From Skermanella sp. TT6 (GTDB lineage Bacteria; Pseudomonadota; Alphaproteobacteria; Azospirillales; Azospirillaceae), in the NCBI RefSeq assembly GCF_016653635.2, contig NZ_CP067420.1:5048001-5112000 (forward strand): DNA of 64,000 nucleotides. The letters run 5' to 3'. The stretch's first letter is position 1. Every line of letters starts with the position of its first letter. Shown here piece by piece: positions 30,784 through 38,752 of this stretch. The position numbers were made by a program, and so were the translations under genes. The notes beneath the pieces are model-generated. The model saw only the letters and a program-made list of their open reading frames with translations, did not search any database and was not told where the DNA came from.

Positions 30784-30885
30784 CTCGGTTCCCCCCCGCC
30801 CTTCCGCTTCCCTATTCCATTCTGGTTATAAATTGGATTTTTCGCAAGATTGCAACACGCCTTAATATAACCATTCTCATAGGGG

Positions 30886-31062
30886 TTATTTTTGGTCGTT
30901 TCGCGGCTGCGGTGTTGCACGCTCGTCATCGTCGAACAGGATGCGGTTGGCGGCTCCGTCGAGGTCGTCAAACTGGCCGGACCTCAGGCACCACAGGAAG
31001 CCCAGAAGGCCCAGGAGTCCCAGGCCCACCGCCAAGGGAATGAGATATATGAGCACGTCCAT
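30886..31062 (-). CDS. ccoS: cbb3-type cytochrome oxidase assembly protein CcoS
   Basis: This 58-residue protein is recognisable as CcoS/FixS: MDVLIYLIPLAVGLGLLGL forms a single membrane helix, followed by LWCLRSGQFDDLDGAANRIL and the acidic FDDDE, all family hallmarks. CcoS is needed to insert haem and copper cofactors into cbb3 oxidase. Its first 95 bp overlap the 3' end of ccoI in another frame. It is the last gene of ccoG-ccoH-ccoI-ccoS. Confidence 0.95.
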   Translation of the reverse strand: MDVLIYLIPLAVGLGLLGLLGFLWCLRSGQFDDLDGAANRILFDDDERATPQPRNDQK

Positions 31063-33475
31063 GGGACTGTCCCGGGTTGGCCCGGCGCCGGGCGAGGCGC
31101 AGGGCGTTGAGGATGACGATCAGCGACGACGAGGACATGGCGAGCGCCGCGATCAGCGGAGTCACGAACCCGGCGACCGCCACCGGTATAGTCAATAAGT
31201 TATAGAGGAAGGTCAGGGCGAAGTTCTGGCGGACCAGCCGGTCCGACCGCAGCGCGACGTCCAGCGCCTCCAGGATCGGCGTCAGCCTGATCCCCTGGAA
31301 CACCACGTCGGCCGCCGTCTGGCTGACGTCCGCCGCGGTGGCCGGCGACATGGAGACATGCGCCGCGGCGAGCGCCGGCGCGTCGTTGAGGCCGTCGCCG
31401 ACCATCAGCACGGTGGCCCCGGAGCGGGCCAGCTCCTCCAGGCAGGCGGCCTTGTCGGCCGGCGCCTGGGCGGCCCGCCACTCCTCGATGCCCAGGCGGG
31501 CGGCGCAGGCCGCCACGGCGGGACGCCGGTCGCCGGACAGCAGCAGCACCCGCTTGCCGCCGGCCCGCAGGGCAGCCACCACGGCGGCGGCGTCGGGCCG
31601 CAGGGCGTCGCTGAAGGCGAAGCGGACGGGGCGGCGGCCCGGCCGGGCCAGCCACAGCTCGGGGCCGGCCGACTCGCCGCCCATCCCGCCATGGCTCCCG
31701 GCACCCTCCTCCGCGCCGGTGAAGCGGCGGCTGCCCAGCCGGATCTCCCCGTCCGGCCCGTCGAGGCCGAGCCCGGCGCCGGGCACCTCGCGCACGCCGG
31801 ACGCCACCGGAACCCCCGGTACGGCGCGGCACAGGGCCCGCGCCAGGGGGTGGCGGCTGGCCCCGGCGATGGCGGCGGCGAGCCGCAGGTCCCCGTCCTC
31901 CGCCCCGTCCGTGCCCTGGAGTTCGGGCCGCCCCTCGGTCAGGGTGCCGGTCTTGTCGAACACGACGGTATCGACTCCGGTCAGCCGCTCCAGCGCGGTG
32001 GCCGACTTCAGCAGGATGCCCTGGCGCATCAGCCGGCCGCTGGCGATCACCTGGACCACCGGCACCGCCAGCGCCAGCGCGCAGGGACAGGTGATGATCA
32101 GCACTGCGATGGCGTTCAGCAGGGCCGGCTGCCACGGGCTGCCGGCCAGGACCACCCAGCCGAGGAAGGTCGCCAGGGCGGTCAGGTGGACCACCGGCGC
32201 ATAACCCCGCGACACCCGGTCGGCCAGGGCCACGTAGCGCGCCCTGCCCTGCTCCGCGACTTCCATCATCCGCACGATCTCGGCCAGCAGGGTGCCCTCG
32301 CCCACGGCGGTGACGGTCAGCCGGAGCGGCGCGGTCAGGTTGAGGGTGCCGGCGAACACCTGGTCGCCCGGCCTGGCGGCGCCCGGCACGCTCTCCCCGG
32401 TGATCAGGCCGGTATCGATGTCCGAGACGCCGTCGGAGACCCGGCCGTCCACGGGGATGCGTTCCCCGGCCGCGACCAGCACGGTCATGCCGGCGGCGAC
32501 CTCGCCGGGCCGGACCACGCGCCCGCGCCCGTCGGCGTCGAGCACGGTGACGGCGGCAGCGCCCAGCGCCAGCAGGTGCTCGGCCGCGGACCGCGCCCGG
32601 CCGCGCGCCCGCAGGTCCAGGTAGCGGCCGATCAGCAGGAAGAACAGCAGCGTCACCGCGCTGTCGAAATAGGCGTGCTCCGCGCCGCGGATCGTTTCGG
32701 CCAGGCTCATCCCGGTCGCCAGCGTCACGCCGATGGAGATCGGCACGTCCATGTTGGTGCGCCGGGCCGACAGCGCCGCCCATGCGGAGCGGACGAACGG
32801 GCGGGCGGCGTAGAGGATCGCCGGCATCGCGATCAGGGCCGAGACCCAGTGCATCAGGTCGCGCGTCGCCGGCCCCATCCCCTGGGAATGCCCGGCCCAG
32901 ATCGCGACCGACAGCAGCATCACGTTGGCGGCGGCGAATCCGGAGACGCCCAGCGCCCGCAGCAGCTCTCGCTCCTTCACCGCCTCGGCCGCCTCCAGCT
33001 TCGCCGGATCGAACGGCACCAGCCGGTATCCCAGGCGGACCACGGCGCCGGCGACCTCGGCGGCGTCCGTCGCCGCCGGGTCCCAGGTCACGGTCAGCCG
33101 GCGGGTCGTCATGTTGAGCCGGGCATGGCTGACGCCGGGCTGCCGGCGCAGCACGGTCTCGATCAGCCAGACGCAGGCGGCGCATTGCAGCCCGTCCACC
33201 ATCAGGTGCAGGCTGGCCCGCCCGTCGGCGCCGACCGAGACATGGGCCGAGAAATCGGCGGGGGCCGCGTCGTCGTCCGGGCGGATCGGCCGCGCGTCGG
33301 GATCGATGGAACGGCGGGCGTAGTAGGTGTCCAGCCCCAGGTCGCGGATCAGCGCGTAGGCGGCCTCGCAGCCGGAGCAGCAGAAGCCGGCGCCCCGGCC
33401 GGGGACCTCCTGGCCGCAATGGAGGCAGGTGCCCGGAAGCGTGGAGGCGGGAGCGGAAGCGGCGGAGGTGCTCAT
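30968..33475 (-). CDS. ccoI: Copper-exporting P1B-type ATPase CcoI/FixI
   Basis: CcoI delivers copper to the cbb3-type oxidase across the inner membrane. The 835-residue protein has N-terminal cysteine motifs (CLHCGQ and CCSGCE), a metal-binding domain with GLQCAACVWLIE, several membrane helices, the copper-site ITCPCALALAVP, the phosphorylation site VFDKTGTLTEGRPE and the hinge MVGDGLNDAPALA. The last 30 or so residues (after LNALRLARRR) are not typical; they are the out-of-frame reading of the start of ccoS, because the genes overlap by 95 bp. It begins 10 bp after ccoH. Confidence 0.97.
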   Translation of the reverse strand: MSTSAASAPASTLPGTCLHCGQEVPGRGAGFCCSGCEAAYALIRDLGLDTYYARRSIDPDARPIRPDDDAAPADFSAHVSVGADGRASLHLMVDGLQCAACVWLIETVLRRQPGVSHARLNMTTRRLTVTWDPAATDAAEVAGAVVRLGYRLVPFDPAKLEAAEAVKERELLRALGVSGFAAANVMLLSVAIWAGHSQGMGPATRDLMHWVSALIAMPAILYAARPFVRSAWAALSARRTNMDVPISIGVTLATGMSLAETIRGAEHAYFDSAVTLLFFLLIGRYLDLRARGRARSAAEHLLALGAAAVTVLDADGRGRVVRPGEVAAGMTVLVAAGERIPVDGRVSDGVSDIDTGLITGESVPGAARPGDQVFAGTLNLTAPLRLTVTAVGEGTLLAEIVRMMEVAEQGRARYVALADRVSRGYAPVVHLTALATFLGWVVLAGSPWQPALLNAIAVLIITCPCALALAVPVVQVIASGRLMRQGILLKSATALERLTGVDTVVFDKTGTLTEGRPELQGTDGAEDGDLRLAAAIAGASRHPLARALCRAVPGVPVASGVREVPGAGLGLDGPDGEIRLGSRRFTGAEEGAGSHGGMGGESAGPELWLARPGRRPVRFAFSDALRPDAAAVVAALRAGGKRVLLLSGDRRPAVAACAARLGIEEWRAAQAPADKAACLEELARSGATVLMVGDGLNDAPALAAAHVSMSPATAADVSQTAADVVFQGIRLTPILEALDVALRSDRLVRQNFALTFLYNLLTIPVAVAGFVTPLIAALAMSSSSLIVILNALRLARRRANPGQSHGRAHISHSLGGGPGTPGPSGLPVVPEVRPV

Positions 33476-33485
33476 GTCCGGGTCA

Positions 33486-34016
33486 TCACCCCTTGACCAC
33501 GACCCGGCGGACTTCCTGGTAGTCTCCCTGGGGATGGTCGGCGACGATCCGGATGTCCCACTGGCCGGCCAGCGGCATCGCGAACTCCGCGCCGTAGCGG
33601 CCCTGGCCCTGGTAGGCCAGGTCGACCGTGAAGTCGTGGCCCTCGCTGGTCGGGCGGACGACCCGGGCGGTCACCGTGGCGCCGTTCAGGAGATTGCCTT
33701 GACGGTCCTTCAGGTCCACCGTCAGCCGGCCCTGCAGGGCCGCCGCCTGGAAGTCGATCCCGACCTGCCAGCCGCGCTCCTGCTGGCGGCGGGCGCCCTG
33801 GATGGCGGCGTTGTAGGTGGTGCCGCGCTGCCAGTAGTGCTGGGTTTCCAGCCCGGTCCAGGTGTTCATCGCGAAATAGACCATGGTCGCGTTCACCGCG
33901 ACGGTGACGAAGAAGAAGGCGACGAAGATCCACGGGTACCACCACCCCGGCGATCTTCCGCCCGGGCGGGACTGCTGCTGGTCGATGTTCATGGTGCTGC
34001 TCGTGGGGTCCATCAT
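33486..34016 (-). CDS. ccoH: cbb3 oxidase assembly protein CcoH/FixH
   Basis: The 176-residue protein has one N-terminal membrane helix (PWIFVAFFFVTVAVNATMVYFAM) and a periplasmic FixH domain (GLETQHYWQRGTTYNAAIQ...GQWDIRIVADHPQGDYQEVRRV). CcoH helps assemble the cbb3-type cytochrome oxidase. It starts 4 bp after ccoG ends, with two adjacent ATG codons (34016, 34013), and ends 10 bp before ccoI. Confidence 0.93.
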   Translation of the reverse strand: MMDPTSSTMNIDQQQSRPGGRSPGWWYPWIFVAFFFVTVAVNATMVYFAMNTWTGLETQHYWQRGTTYNAAIQGARRQQERGWQVGIDFQAAALQGRLTVDLKDRQGNLLNGATVTARVVRPTSEGHDFTVDLAYQGQGRYGAEFAMPLAGQWDIRIVADHPQGDYQEVRRVVVKG

Positions 34017-34020
34017 GACG

Positions 34021-35472
34021 TCACTTGTCCGGGCCGATGAAGACCGAGTCGTAGCCCGCCGTTTCGGAGGTCTGCTTGTCGGTCAGGGTGAAGGTGACGG
34101 GGGTCGAGGTCGCCTTGAGGGCGGCCGGCGGGGTCCGCACGTAGATCCGGTACGTCGCGACGGTGTCCGGCTTGGCGGAGAGCTCGATCCGGTCCAGCCT
34201 CTCGTCCTGGCCGATCACCGACAGGGTGGCGCCCGGCACGCCGGCGAGCTGAAGGCTGTATTCCTTCTGGTACCGCGTCATGTTGGAGATCTTGAAGGTG
34301 TAGCCGTTGCGGATGTCGCCGTCGGACAGCGTGACGAACAGCGGCGCGCGGTCGCGCAGCACGCTGATGTCGAGCTGCGGGCGGAAGATCAGTCCTGCGG
34401 CCATCAGGCCCAGCAGGACGACCAGGATCAGGCCGTAGATGACGGTGCGCGGCCGCAGCAGCTTGACGCTGGTCTTCTCCCCGCAGGAGCGGGCGACCTG
34501 GTTGTTGTGGGTGTCGAAGGTGACGAGATTGAGCGGCCGGCCGATCTTCGTCATGATGTCGTTGCAGGCGTCGACGCACAGGCCGCAGCCGATGCATTCC
34601 ATCTGGAGCCCGTCGCGGATGTCGATGCCGGTCGGGCAGACATGGACGCAGGCCTTGCAGTCGATGCAGTCGCCCCGCCCTTCCCAGGACTGGTCCTTGC
34701 GCTTGGCCCCGCGCGGCTCGCCCCGCCAGCCCTCGTATGTCACGATCAGGCTGTCCTCGTCGATCATGGCGCTCTGGAAGCGCGGCCAGGGGCACATGTA
34801 GGTGCAGACCTGCTCGCGCGCCCAGCCGCCCAGCAGGTAGGTCGTGAAGGTCAGCAGGGAGATGAAGAAGATCGACTGGCTGTCGAGCTGGAAATGGAAC
34901 AGGTTGTAGACCAGCGTCGGCGCGTCGGTGAAGTACATCGCCCAGGCGCCGCCGGTCAGGAAGGCGATGACCAGCCAGGACGAATGCTTGGCGATCTTCT
35001 TCATCGCCTTGGACCCGGTCCACGGCCCCTTGTCCAGCCGGATGCGTTCCGACCGGTCGCCCTCGATCTTGCGCTCGACCCACATGTAGAGGTCGGTCCA
35101 CACGGTCTGCGGGCAGGCGTAGCCGCACCAGATGCGCCCGGCCAGCGAGGTGGCGAGGAACAGCCCGACCGCGGCCATGATCAGCAACCCGGTGAGGTAG
35201 TAGATCTCCTGCGGCCAGATCTCGATGAAGAAGAAGTACAGGCGCGGCCCCGTCATGTCGACCAGCACCGCCTGGTCCGGCGCGGTCGGCCCGCGGTCCC
35301 AGCGGATCCAGGGAACCAGGTAGTAGATGCCGAGCAGGACGACGACGGCGGCCCATTTGAGCTTGCGGAACTTGCCCGCGACCGATCGCGGGTAGACTTT
35401 CTCCCGGTTCTTGAAAAGCGACTTGGGAGCGTGATCCTCCGCCGCGCCGTGGGTCTGGGTAGTCGTCGTCAT
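34021..35472 (-). CDS. ccoG: Cytochrome oxidase accessory iron-sulfur protein CcoG/FixG
   Basis: The 483-residue protein, starting at MTTTTQTHG, has several membrane helices and two 4Fe-4S ferredoxin motifs (CIDCKACVHVCPTG and CIGCGLCVDACND), plus WCGYACPQTVWTDLYMWVE and CTYMCPWPRFQ, all typical of CcoG/FixG/RdxA. CcoG is implicated in copper handling for cbb3 oxidase assembly. It is the first gene of ccoGHIS; no ccoNOQP lies in the window. An FNR-like site lies 93 bp upstream of its start. Confidence 0.96.
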   Translation of the reverse strand: MTTTTQTHGAAEDHAPKSLFKNREKVYPRSVAGKFRKLKWAAVVVLLGIYYLVPWIRWDRGPTAPDQAVLVDMTGPRLYFFFIEIWPQEIYYLTGLLIMAAVGLFLATSLAGRIWCGYACPQTVWTDLYMWVERKIEGDRSERIRLDKGPWTGSKAMKKIAKHSSWLVIAFLTGGAWAMYFTDAPTLVYNLFHFQLDSQSIFFISLLTFTTYLLGGWAREQVCTYMCPWPRFQSAMIDEDSLIVTYEGWRGEPRGAKRKDQSWEGRGDCIDCKACVHVCPTGIDIRDGLQMECIGCGLCVDACNDIMTKIGRPLNLVTFDTHNNQVARSCGEKTSVKLLRPRTVIYGLILVVLLGLMAAGLIFRPQLDISVLRDRAPLFVTLSDGDIRNGYTFKISNMTRYQKEYSLQLAGVPGATLSVIGQDERLDRIELSAKPDTVATYRIYVRTPPAALKATSTPVTFTLTDKQTSETAGYDSVFIGPDK

Positions 35473-35564
35473 TCCGTCCGCCTCGGGTCTGCATCGCCGT
35501 CTCCGCCGGCGCGCACGCGGCGGATCACGGAACGCAGTGTGAACCGGACAGGTCGGTCCCGGCA

Positions 35565-35578
35565 TTGCGATACATCAA
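35565..35578 (-). promoter_or_regulatory. FNR-like box upstream of ccoG
   Basis: On the minus strand the sequence TTGATGTATCGCAA matches the FNR/FixK consensus TTGAT-N4-ATCAA at 8 of 10 positions: one half-site is perfect and the other ends in CAA. It is 93 bp before the ccoG start, a plausible activator position, and a gene for an FNR-type regulator lies at the other end of the same cluster. Confidence 0.55.
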
Positions 35579-35767
35579 AGCCCGGCGGCGATATTCGGCG
35601 CTTTCGGAGGATGCGGCGGGGCGCGGCCTTGCCGGCGTGCCGGGGGCGCTCCCGCCGTCCGCCTCCGGCGGAAGGGGCGGAATGTCATGAAGCGTCATCA
35701 TTTTCCGTGTCCCGGTCCAGGGGTGCGGCCCGGTATATCGGGAGGGACGCAAGCGTAATTCAGGTTC

Positions 35768-35968
35768 TTGCCACAGATTACGGCGATGGACAAAGATAAG
35801 GCCCGGATCATCTGATGATATCGCCGTAATCTGTGGCAAAACTCCTTCTTCCCGGCCCAGCGTCGTCAGCGGCAGGGATAATCATTCATCCACAGATTCA
35901 CGCAGATGGACACGGATAAGGCCTGAATAACATTCTGGCCTGCCTGCGCGCATTTGTGGGCAACTCCC
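35768..35968. repeat. Two degenerate copies of a palindromic REP-like element in a gene-free stretch
   Basis: Copy 1 (35768-35846) is bounded by a perfect 20-bp inverted repeat, TTGCCACAGATTACGGCGAT at 35768-35787 with its complement at 35820-35839. Its interior contains ATCATCTGATGAT. Copy 2 (about 35888-35968) repeats the order CCACAGATT, GATGGACA, GATAAGGCC, TGTGGGCAACTCC, but its stem has decayed. The core (CACAGATT...GATGGACA...GATAAGG) resembles a palindromic repeat seen across many bacteria. The whole gap between ccoG and the enoyl-CoA hydratase gene (35473-36032) holds no convincing gene. Confidence 0.75.
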
Positions 35969-36032
35969 TCATCTTCCTGGCAGACATCGTCTACGGCAGG
36001 CGATGAAGCCAGGGTCTCAGACAGTCCCTTCC

Positions 36033-36848
36033 CTAACGGCCTTCCCACACCGGCGGGCGCTTGGCGAGGAAGGCGTCGATCCCCTCCTCAGCGTCGCGGG
36101 CCAGCATGTTCCTGGTCATGACGTCGCTGGCATAGGCGTAGGCGTCGTCCAGGCCCATGTCGAGCTGGCGGTAGAAGGCCTCCTTGCCGATCGCCAGGGT
36201 CAGCGGCGACTTGGACGCGATCCGGGCGGCGAGGTCCTGGACGGTCGCGTCCAGCTCGGCTTCGGGCACCGCCTGGTTGATCAGGCCGAACATCACGGCG
36301 TCGCCGGCGCCGATCATGTCGCCGGTCAGCAGCATCTCCATCGCGTGCTTGCGGCCGACCGCGCGGGACAGCGCCACCATGGGGGTGGAGCAGAACAGGC
36401 CGATATTGACGCCGGGGGTCGCGAAGCGGGTCGTGTCCGCCGCTATGGCGAGGTCGCAGGTCGCGACCAGCTGGCAGCCGGCCGCCGTGGCGATGCCGTG
36501 GACCCGGGCGATCACCGGCTGGCGCAGGCGGGTGATCGTCAGCATCAGGCGGGAGCACTGCCGGAACAGCGCCTCGTAGGTCTCCAGCCCCGGGTTGGCG
36601 CGGATCTCCTTCAGGTCGTGGCCGGCGCAGAAGGCCGGGCCGGCCCCGGCCAGCACCACCACCGCGATCCCGGCGTCGTCGCGGATATCCTCCAGCTCCT
36701 CGGTCAGCAGGGTCATCAACTCCATGGAGAGCGCGTTGCGGGCGGCGGGCCGGTTCAGCGTCAGCGTCGCCACGCCGTCGCGGACCTCGCGCAGGAGGAT
36801 CGGTTCCGCGGGGCGGGCGGCGGCCGGGGCCGAGCCTGTGGCTGTCAT
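36033..36848 (-). CDS. Enoyl-CoA hydratase/isomerase family protein
   Basis: The crotonase-fold protein has 271 residues with LNRPAARNALSMELMTLL, the oxyanion-hole segment GPAFCAGHDLKEI and VHGIATAAGCQLVATCDLAIAAD. In the second active-site region it has SRAVGRKHAMEMLLTGDMI, and the glutamates used by hydratases are not evident, similar to ECHDC3-type proteins, so the reaction is uncertain. The ATG at 36848 has a GGGAG ribosome-binding site; the upstream frame is low-complexity. It is divergent from a thioesterase gene. Confidence 0.9.
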   Translation of the reverse strand: MTATGSAPAAARPAEPILLREVRDGVATLTLNRPAARNALSMELMTLLTEELEDIRDDAGIAVVVLAGAGPAFCAGHDLKEIRANPGLETYEALFRQCSRLMLTITRLRQPVIARVHGIATAAGCQLVATCDLAIAADTTRFATPGVNIGLFCSTPMVALSRAVGRKHAMEMLLTGDMIGAGDAVMFGLINQAVPEAELDATVQDLAARIASKSPLTLAIGKEAFYRQLDMGLDDAYAYASDVMTRNMLARDAEEGIDAFLAKRPPVWEGR

Positions 36849-36878
36849 GGTGACGTTCTCCCGTTCATTTCGGCTGTG

Positions 36879-36911
36879 CGATGGTTCGCTTGGGGGCGAT
36901 GGTTCGCTTGG
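36879..36911. repeat. Short tandem duplication in a divergent promoter region
   Basis: CGATGGTTCGCTTGG occurs at 36879-36893 and again at 36897-36911 (18-bp period), between the divergent enoyl-CoA hydratase and thioesterase genes. It may be a slippage product or a pair of protein-binding half-sites. Confidence 0.6.
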
Positions 36912-36960
36912 ATGGTGACGCGCATGGGAAACCATGCGACGAAGGGATTCAAGAGACGAG

Positions 36961-37425
36961 ATGACGGGGGCCTGGGAAATGGGTGAGTCGGCGATCGCGG
37001 CGGCGGAACTGGAAACGCTGATCCGGGAGGGCGTGCCGCTGGTCGGCAGCTATGGCGTCGCGGTGGAGAGCGTGGGCGCCGGGACGATCCGGCTGCGCAT
37101 GCCCTACCGCGAGGATTTCGTGCGGCCGGGCGGCACCGTGACGGGGCCGGCCCTGTTCGGCCTGGCGGACGTGGCGCTCTACGGCGCCGTGCTCAGCCTG
37201 ATCGGCCGGGTCGAGCTGGCGGTCACCACCAGCATGACCATCAATTTCCTGCGCAGGCCCGGCCAGCGGGCGGTGATCGCGGAGGCGCGCGTGCTGAAGC
37301 TGGGCAAGCGGCTGGCCTATGGCGACATCCTGCTCTATTCCGAGGGCGAGGACGACCCGGTCGCCCATGTCACCGGCACCTACAGCATCCCGCCCGACCG
37401 CCCTCCGGTCACCATGCTGGCCTGA
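36961..37425 (+). CDS. PaaI-type hotdog-fold thioesterase
   Basis: The 154-residue protein has the hotdog fold with RPGGTVTGPALFGLADVALYGAVLS on the central helix, TTSMTINFLRRPGQRAVIAEARVLKLGKRLAYGDI, and an SIPPDR tail. Members hydrolyse acyl-CoA thioesters; the substrate is unknown. The start is uncertain: ATGs at 36934, 36961 and 36979 are in frame, and 36961 is taken as a compromise. It stands alone upstream of rplM. Confidence 0.85.
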   Translation: MTGAWEMGESAIAAAELETLIREGVPLVGSYGVAVESVGAGTIRLRMPYREDFVRPGGTVTGPALFGLADVALYGAVLSLIGRVELAVTTSMTINFLRRPGQRAVIAEARVLKLGKRLAYGDILLYSEGEDDPVAHVTGTYSIPPDRPPVTMLA

Positions 37426-37433
37426 GGCGTGGG

Positions 37434-37449
37434 CGGTATAGAGATACCG
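37434..37449. terminator. Hairpin after the thioesterase gene
   Basis: CGGTAT-AGAG-ATACCG (6-bp stem, 4-nt loop) lies 8 bp after the stop codon. A 14-bp palindrome, GAAAAAGCTTTTTC, follows at 37467-37480. Together they could end the transcript before the rplM promoter, though no long T-run is adjacent to the first stem. Confidence 0.4.
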
Positions 37450-37552
37450 TTAGATGAAACTATCGGGAAAAAGCTTTTTCGAACAAGGGGATAAGCATAG
37501 AGGTATTGTGGTACCGTCTGCTTAAATCCCTGCCCTGGCGGCGTTTTTCCGG

Positions 37553-37582
37553 TTGACTCAAGCCCTGCCGGCGCCCTAGAAC
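37553..37582 (+). promoter_or_regulatory. Promoter of rplM-rpsI
   Basis: TTGACT (37553-37558) and TAGAAC (37577-37582) with an 18-bp spacer match sigma-70 elements well. They lie 66 bp upstream of the rplM start, in a 223-bp gene-free gap. Confidence 0.6.
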
Positions 37583-37648
37583 AGCGCCCAACTTCGGCAG
37601 GGGAGTCCCGCTCTCGTGCCGTTACCGGTATTTCTTGAGAGAGTGGCA

Positions 37649-38113
37649 ATGAAGACCCTGTCCCTGAAGCCGTCCGAAGTCGAAAAGAAGTGGTTCCTGA
37701 TCGACGCGGAAGGCCTCGTCCTCGGACGTATGGCGAGCATCATCGCCAACATCCTGCGCGGCAAGCACAAGCCGTTCTATACCCCGCACGTCGACTGCGG
37801 CGACAACATCATCGTCATCAATGCCGAGAAGGTCCGCCTGACCGGCAACAAGCGCAATGACGACATCTTCTACTGGCACACCGGCTACCCCGGCGGCATC
37901 AAGGGCCGCTCCAAGGGTCAGATCCTGGATGGCAAGTATCCCGAGCGCGTGATCATCAAGGCGGTCGAGCGCATGGTTCCGCGCGGTCCGCTGGGCCGCA
38001 AGCAGATGGGCAACCTGAAGGTATACGGCGGCACCGCCCATCCGCACGAAGCCCAGCAGCCGGAGGTGCTGGACATCGGCGCCCGGAACCCGAAGAACAA
38101 GAGGATCGCATAA
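37649..38113 (+). CDS. rplM: 50S ribosomal protein L13 (uL13)
   Basis: L13 is an early-assembly protein of the large ribosomal subunit. The 154-residue sequence from [19 protein letters not shown] has the family marks [37 protein letters not shown] and [23 protein letters not shown]. The ATG at 37649 follows a GAGAGAG Shine-Dalgarno stretch; the 11-residue upstream extension is not conserved. It is followed 2 bp later by rpsI, the usual pair. Confidence 0.98.
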   Translation: MKTLSLKPSEVEKKWFLIDAEGLVLGRMASIIANILRGKHKPFYTPHVDCGDNIIVINAEKVRLTGNKRNDDIFYWHTGYPGGIKGRSKGQILDGKYPERVIIKAVERMVPRGPLGRKQMGNLKVYGGTAHPHEAQQPEVLDIGARNPKNKRIA

Positions 38114-38115
38114 TC

Positions 38116-38616
38116 ATGGCGCAGGTCACCACCACCCTTGCCGATCTGAAGAACCTGACCGGCGGCGCCCCCTCCACCGTCACCGCCGTGACCGCCGAGG
38201 CGACCGCGCCCGAGCCGAAGATCGACGCCCAGGGCCGCGCCTATGCCACCGGCAAGCGGAAGAACGCGGTCGCCCGCGTCTGGATCAAGCCCGGCTCCGG
38301 CAAGGTGACGGTCAACGGCCGCGACATCGGCGTGTATTTCGCCCGCCCGGTGCTGCGCATGCTGCTGAACCAGCCGTTCGAGATCGTCGCGCGCATCGAC
38401 CAGTACGACGTGACCTGCACGGTCGCCGGCGGCGGCCTGTCGGGCCAGGCCGGCGCCGTTCGCCACGGCATCTCGAAGGCGCTGACCTACTACGAACCGG
38501 CCCTGCGCTCGCCGCTGAAGGCCGCCGGCTTCCTGACCCGCGATGCCCGCGTCGTCGAGCGTAAGAAGTACGGCCGCGCCAAGGCCCGCCGCAGCTTCCA
38601 GTTCTCGAAGCGCTAA
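38116..38616 (+). CDS. rpsI: 30S ribosomal protein S9 (uS9)
   Basis: S9 is a small-subunit ribosomal protein whose C-terminus reaches the P-site tRNA. The 166-residue protein has a variable N-terminal extension of about 35 residues before the conserved [39 protein letters not shown] follows, and the terminal [17 protein letters not shown] is diagnostic. It begins 2 bp after rplM and is followed by a terminator. Confidence 0.98.
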   Translation: MAQVTTTLADLKNLTGGAPSTVTAVTAEATAPEPKIDAQGRAYATGKRKNAVARVWIKPGSGKVTVNGRDIGVYFARPVLRMLLNQPFEIVARIDQYDVTCTVAGGGLSGQAGAVRHGISKALTYYEPALRSPLKAAGFLTRDARVVERKKYGRAKARRSFQFSKR

Positions 38617-38660
38617 CGGGTACCCAGGGCACCAAGCCCCGCATTTCTGTTATACTGCGG

Positions 38661-38694
38661 CAGGGCGTCCCGATCGGGGCGCCCTGTTCGTTTT
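38661..38694 (+). terminator. Rho-independent terminator after rpsI
   Basis: CAGGGCG (38661-38667) and CGCCCTG (38680-38686) flank a self-complementary CCCGATCGGG core, giving a long GC-rich hairpin. It is followed by TTCGTTTT. It begins 44 bp after the rpsI stop and 60 bp before argC. Confidence 0.75.
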
Positions 38695-38752
38695 CGTACA
38701 GTCTGCATATCTCCGCCTTCTGTCCCGCTCTTCGCCTTTGGGAGTTCGTTCC

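Noticed and set aside
30784-30885. Possible FNR box upstream of fnr
   Set aside because: The best match (TTGCGAAAAATCCAA) has the wrong spacing (15 instead of 14 bases) and only partial half-sites.
31358-33496. 712-codon plus-strand frame opposite ccoI
   Set aside because: Antisense shadow of ccoI; Gly/Arg/Gln-rich with no domain and no ribosome-binding site.
35525-35839. 104-codon minus-strand ORF upstream of ccoG
   Set aside because: Overlaps the FNR-like box and the REP-like inverted repeat, has no ribosome-binding site and no domain; the region is better explained as regulatory DNA.
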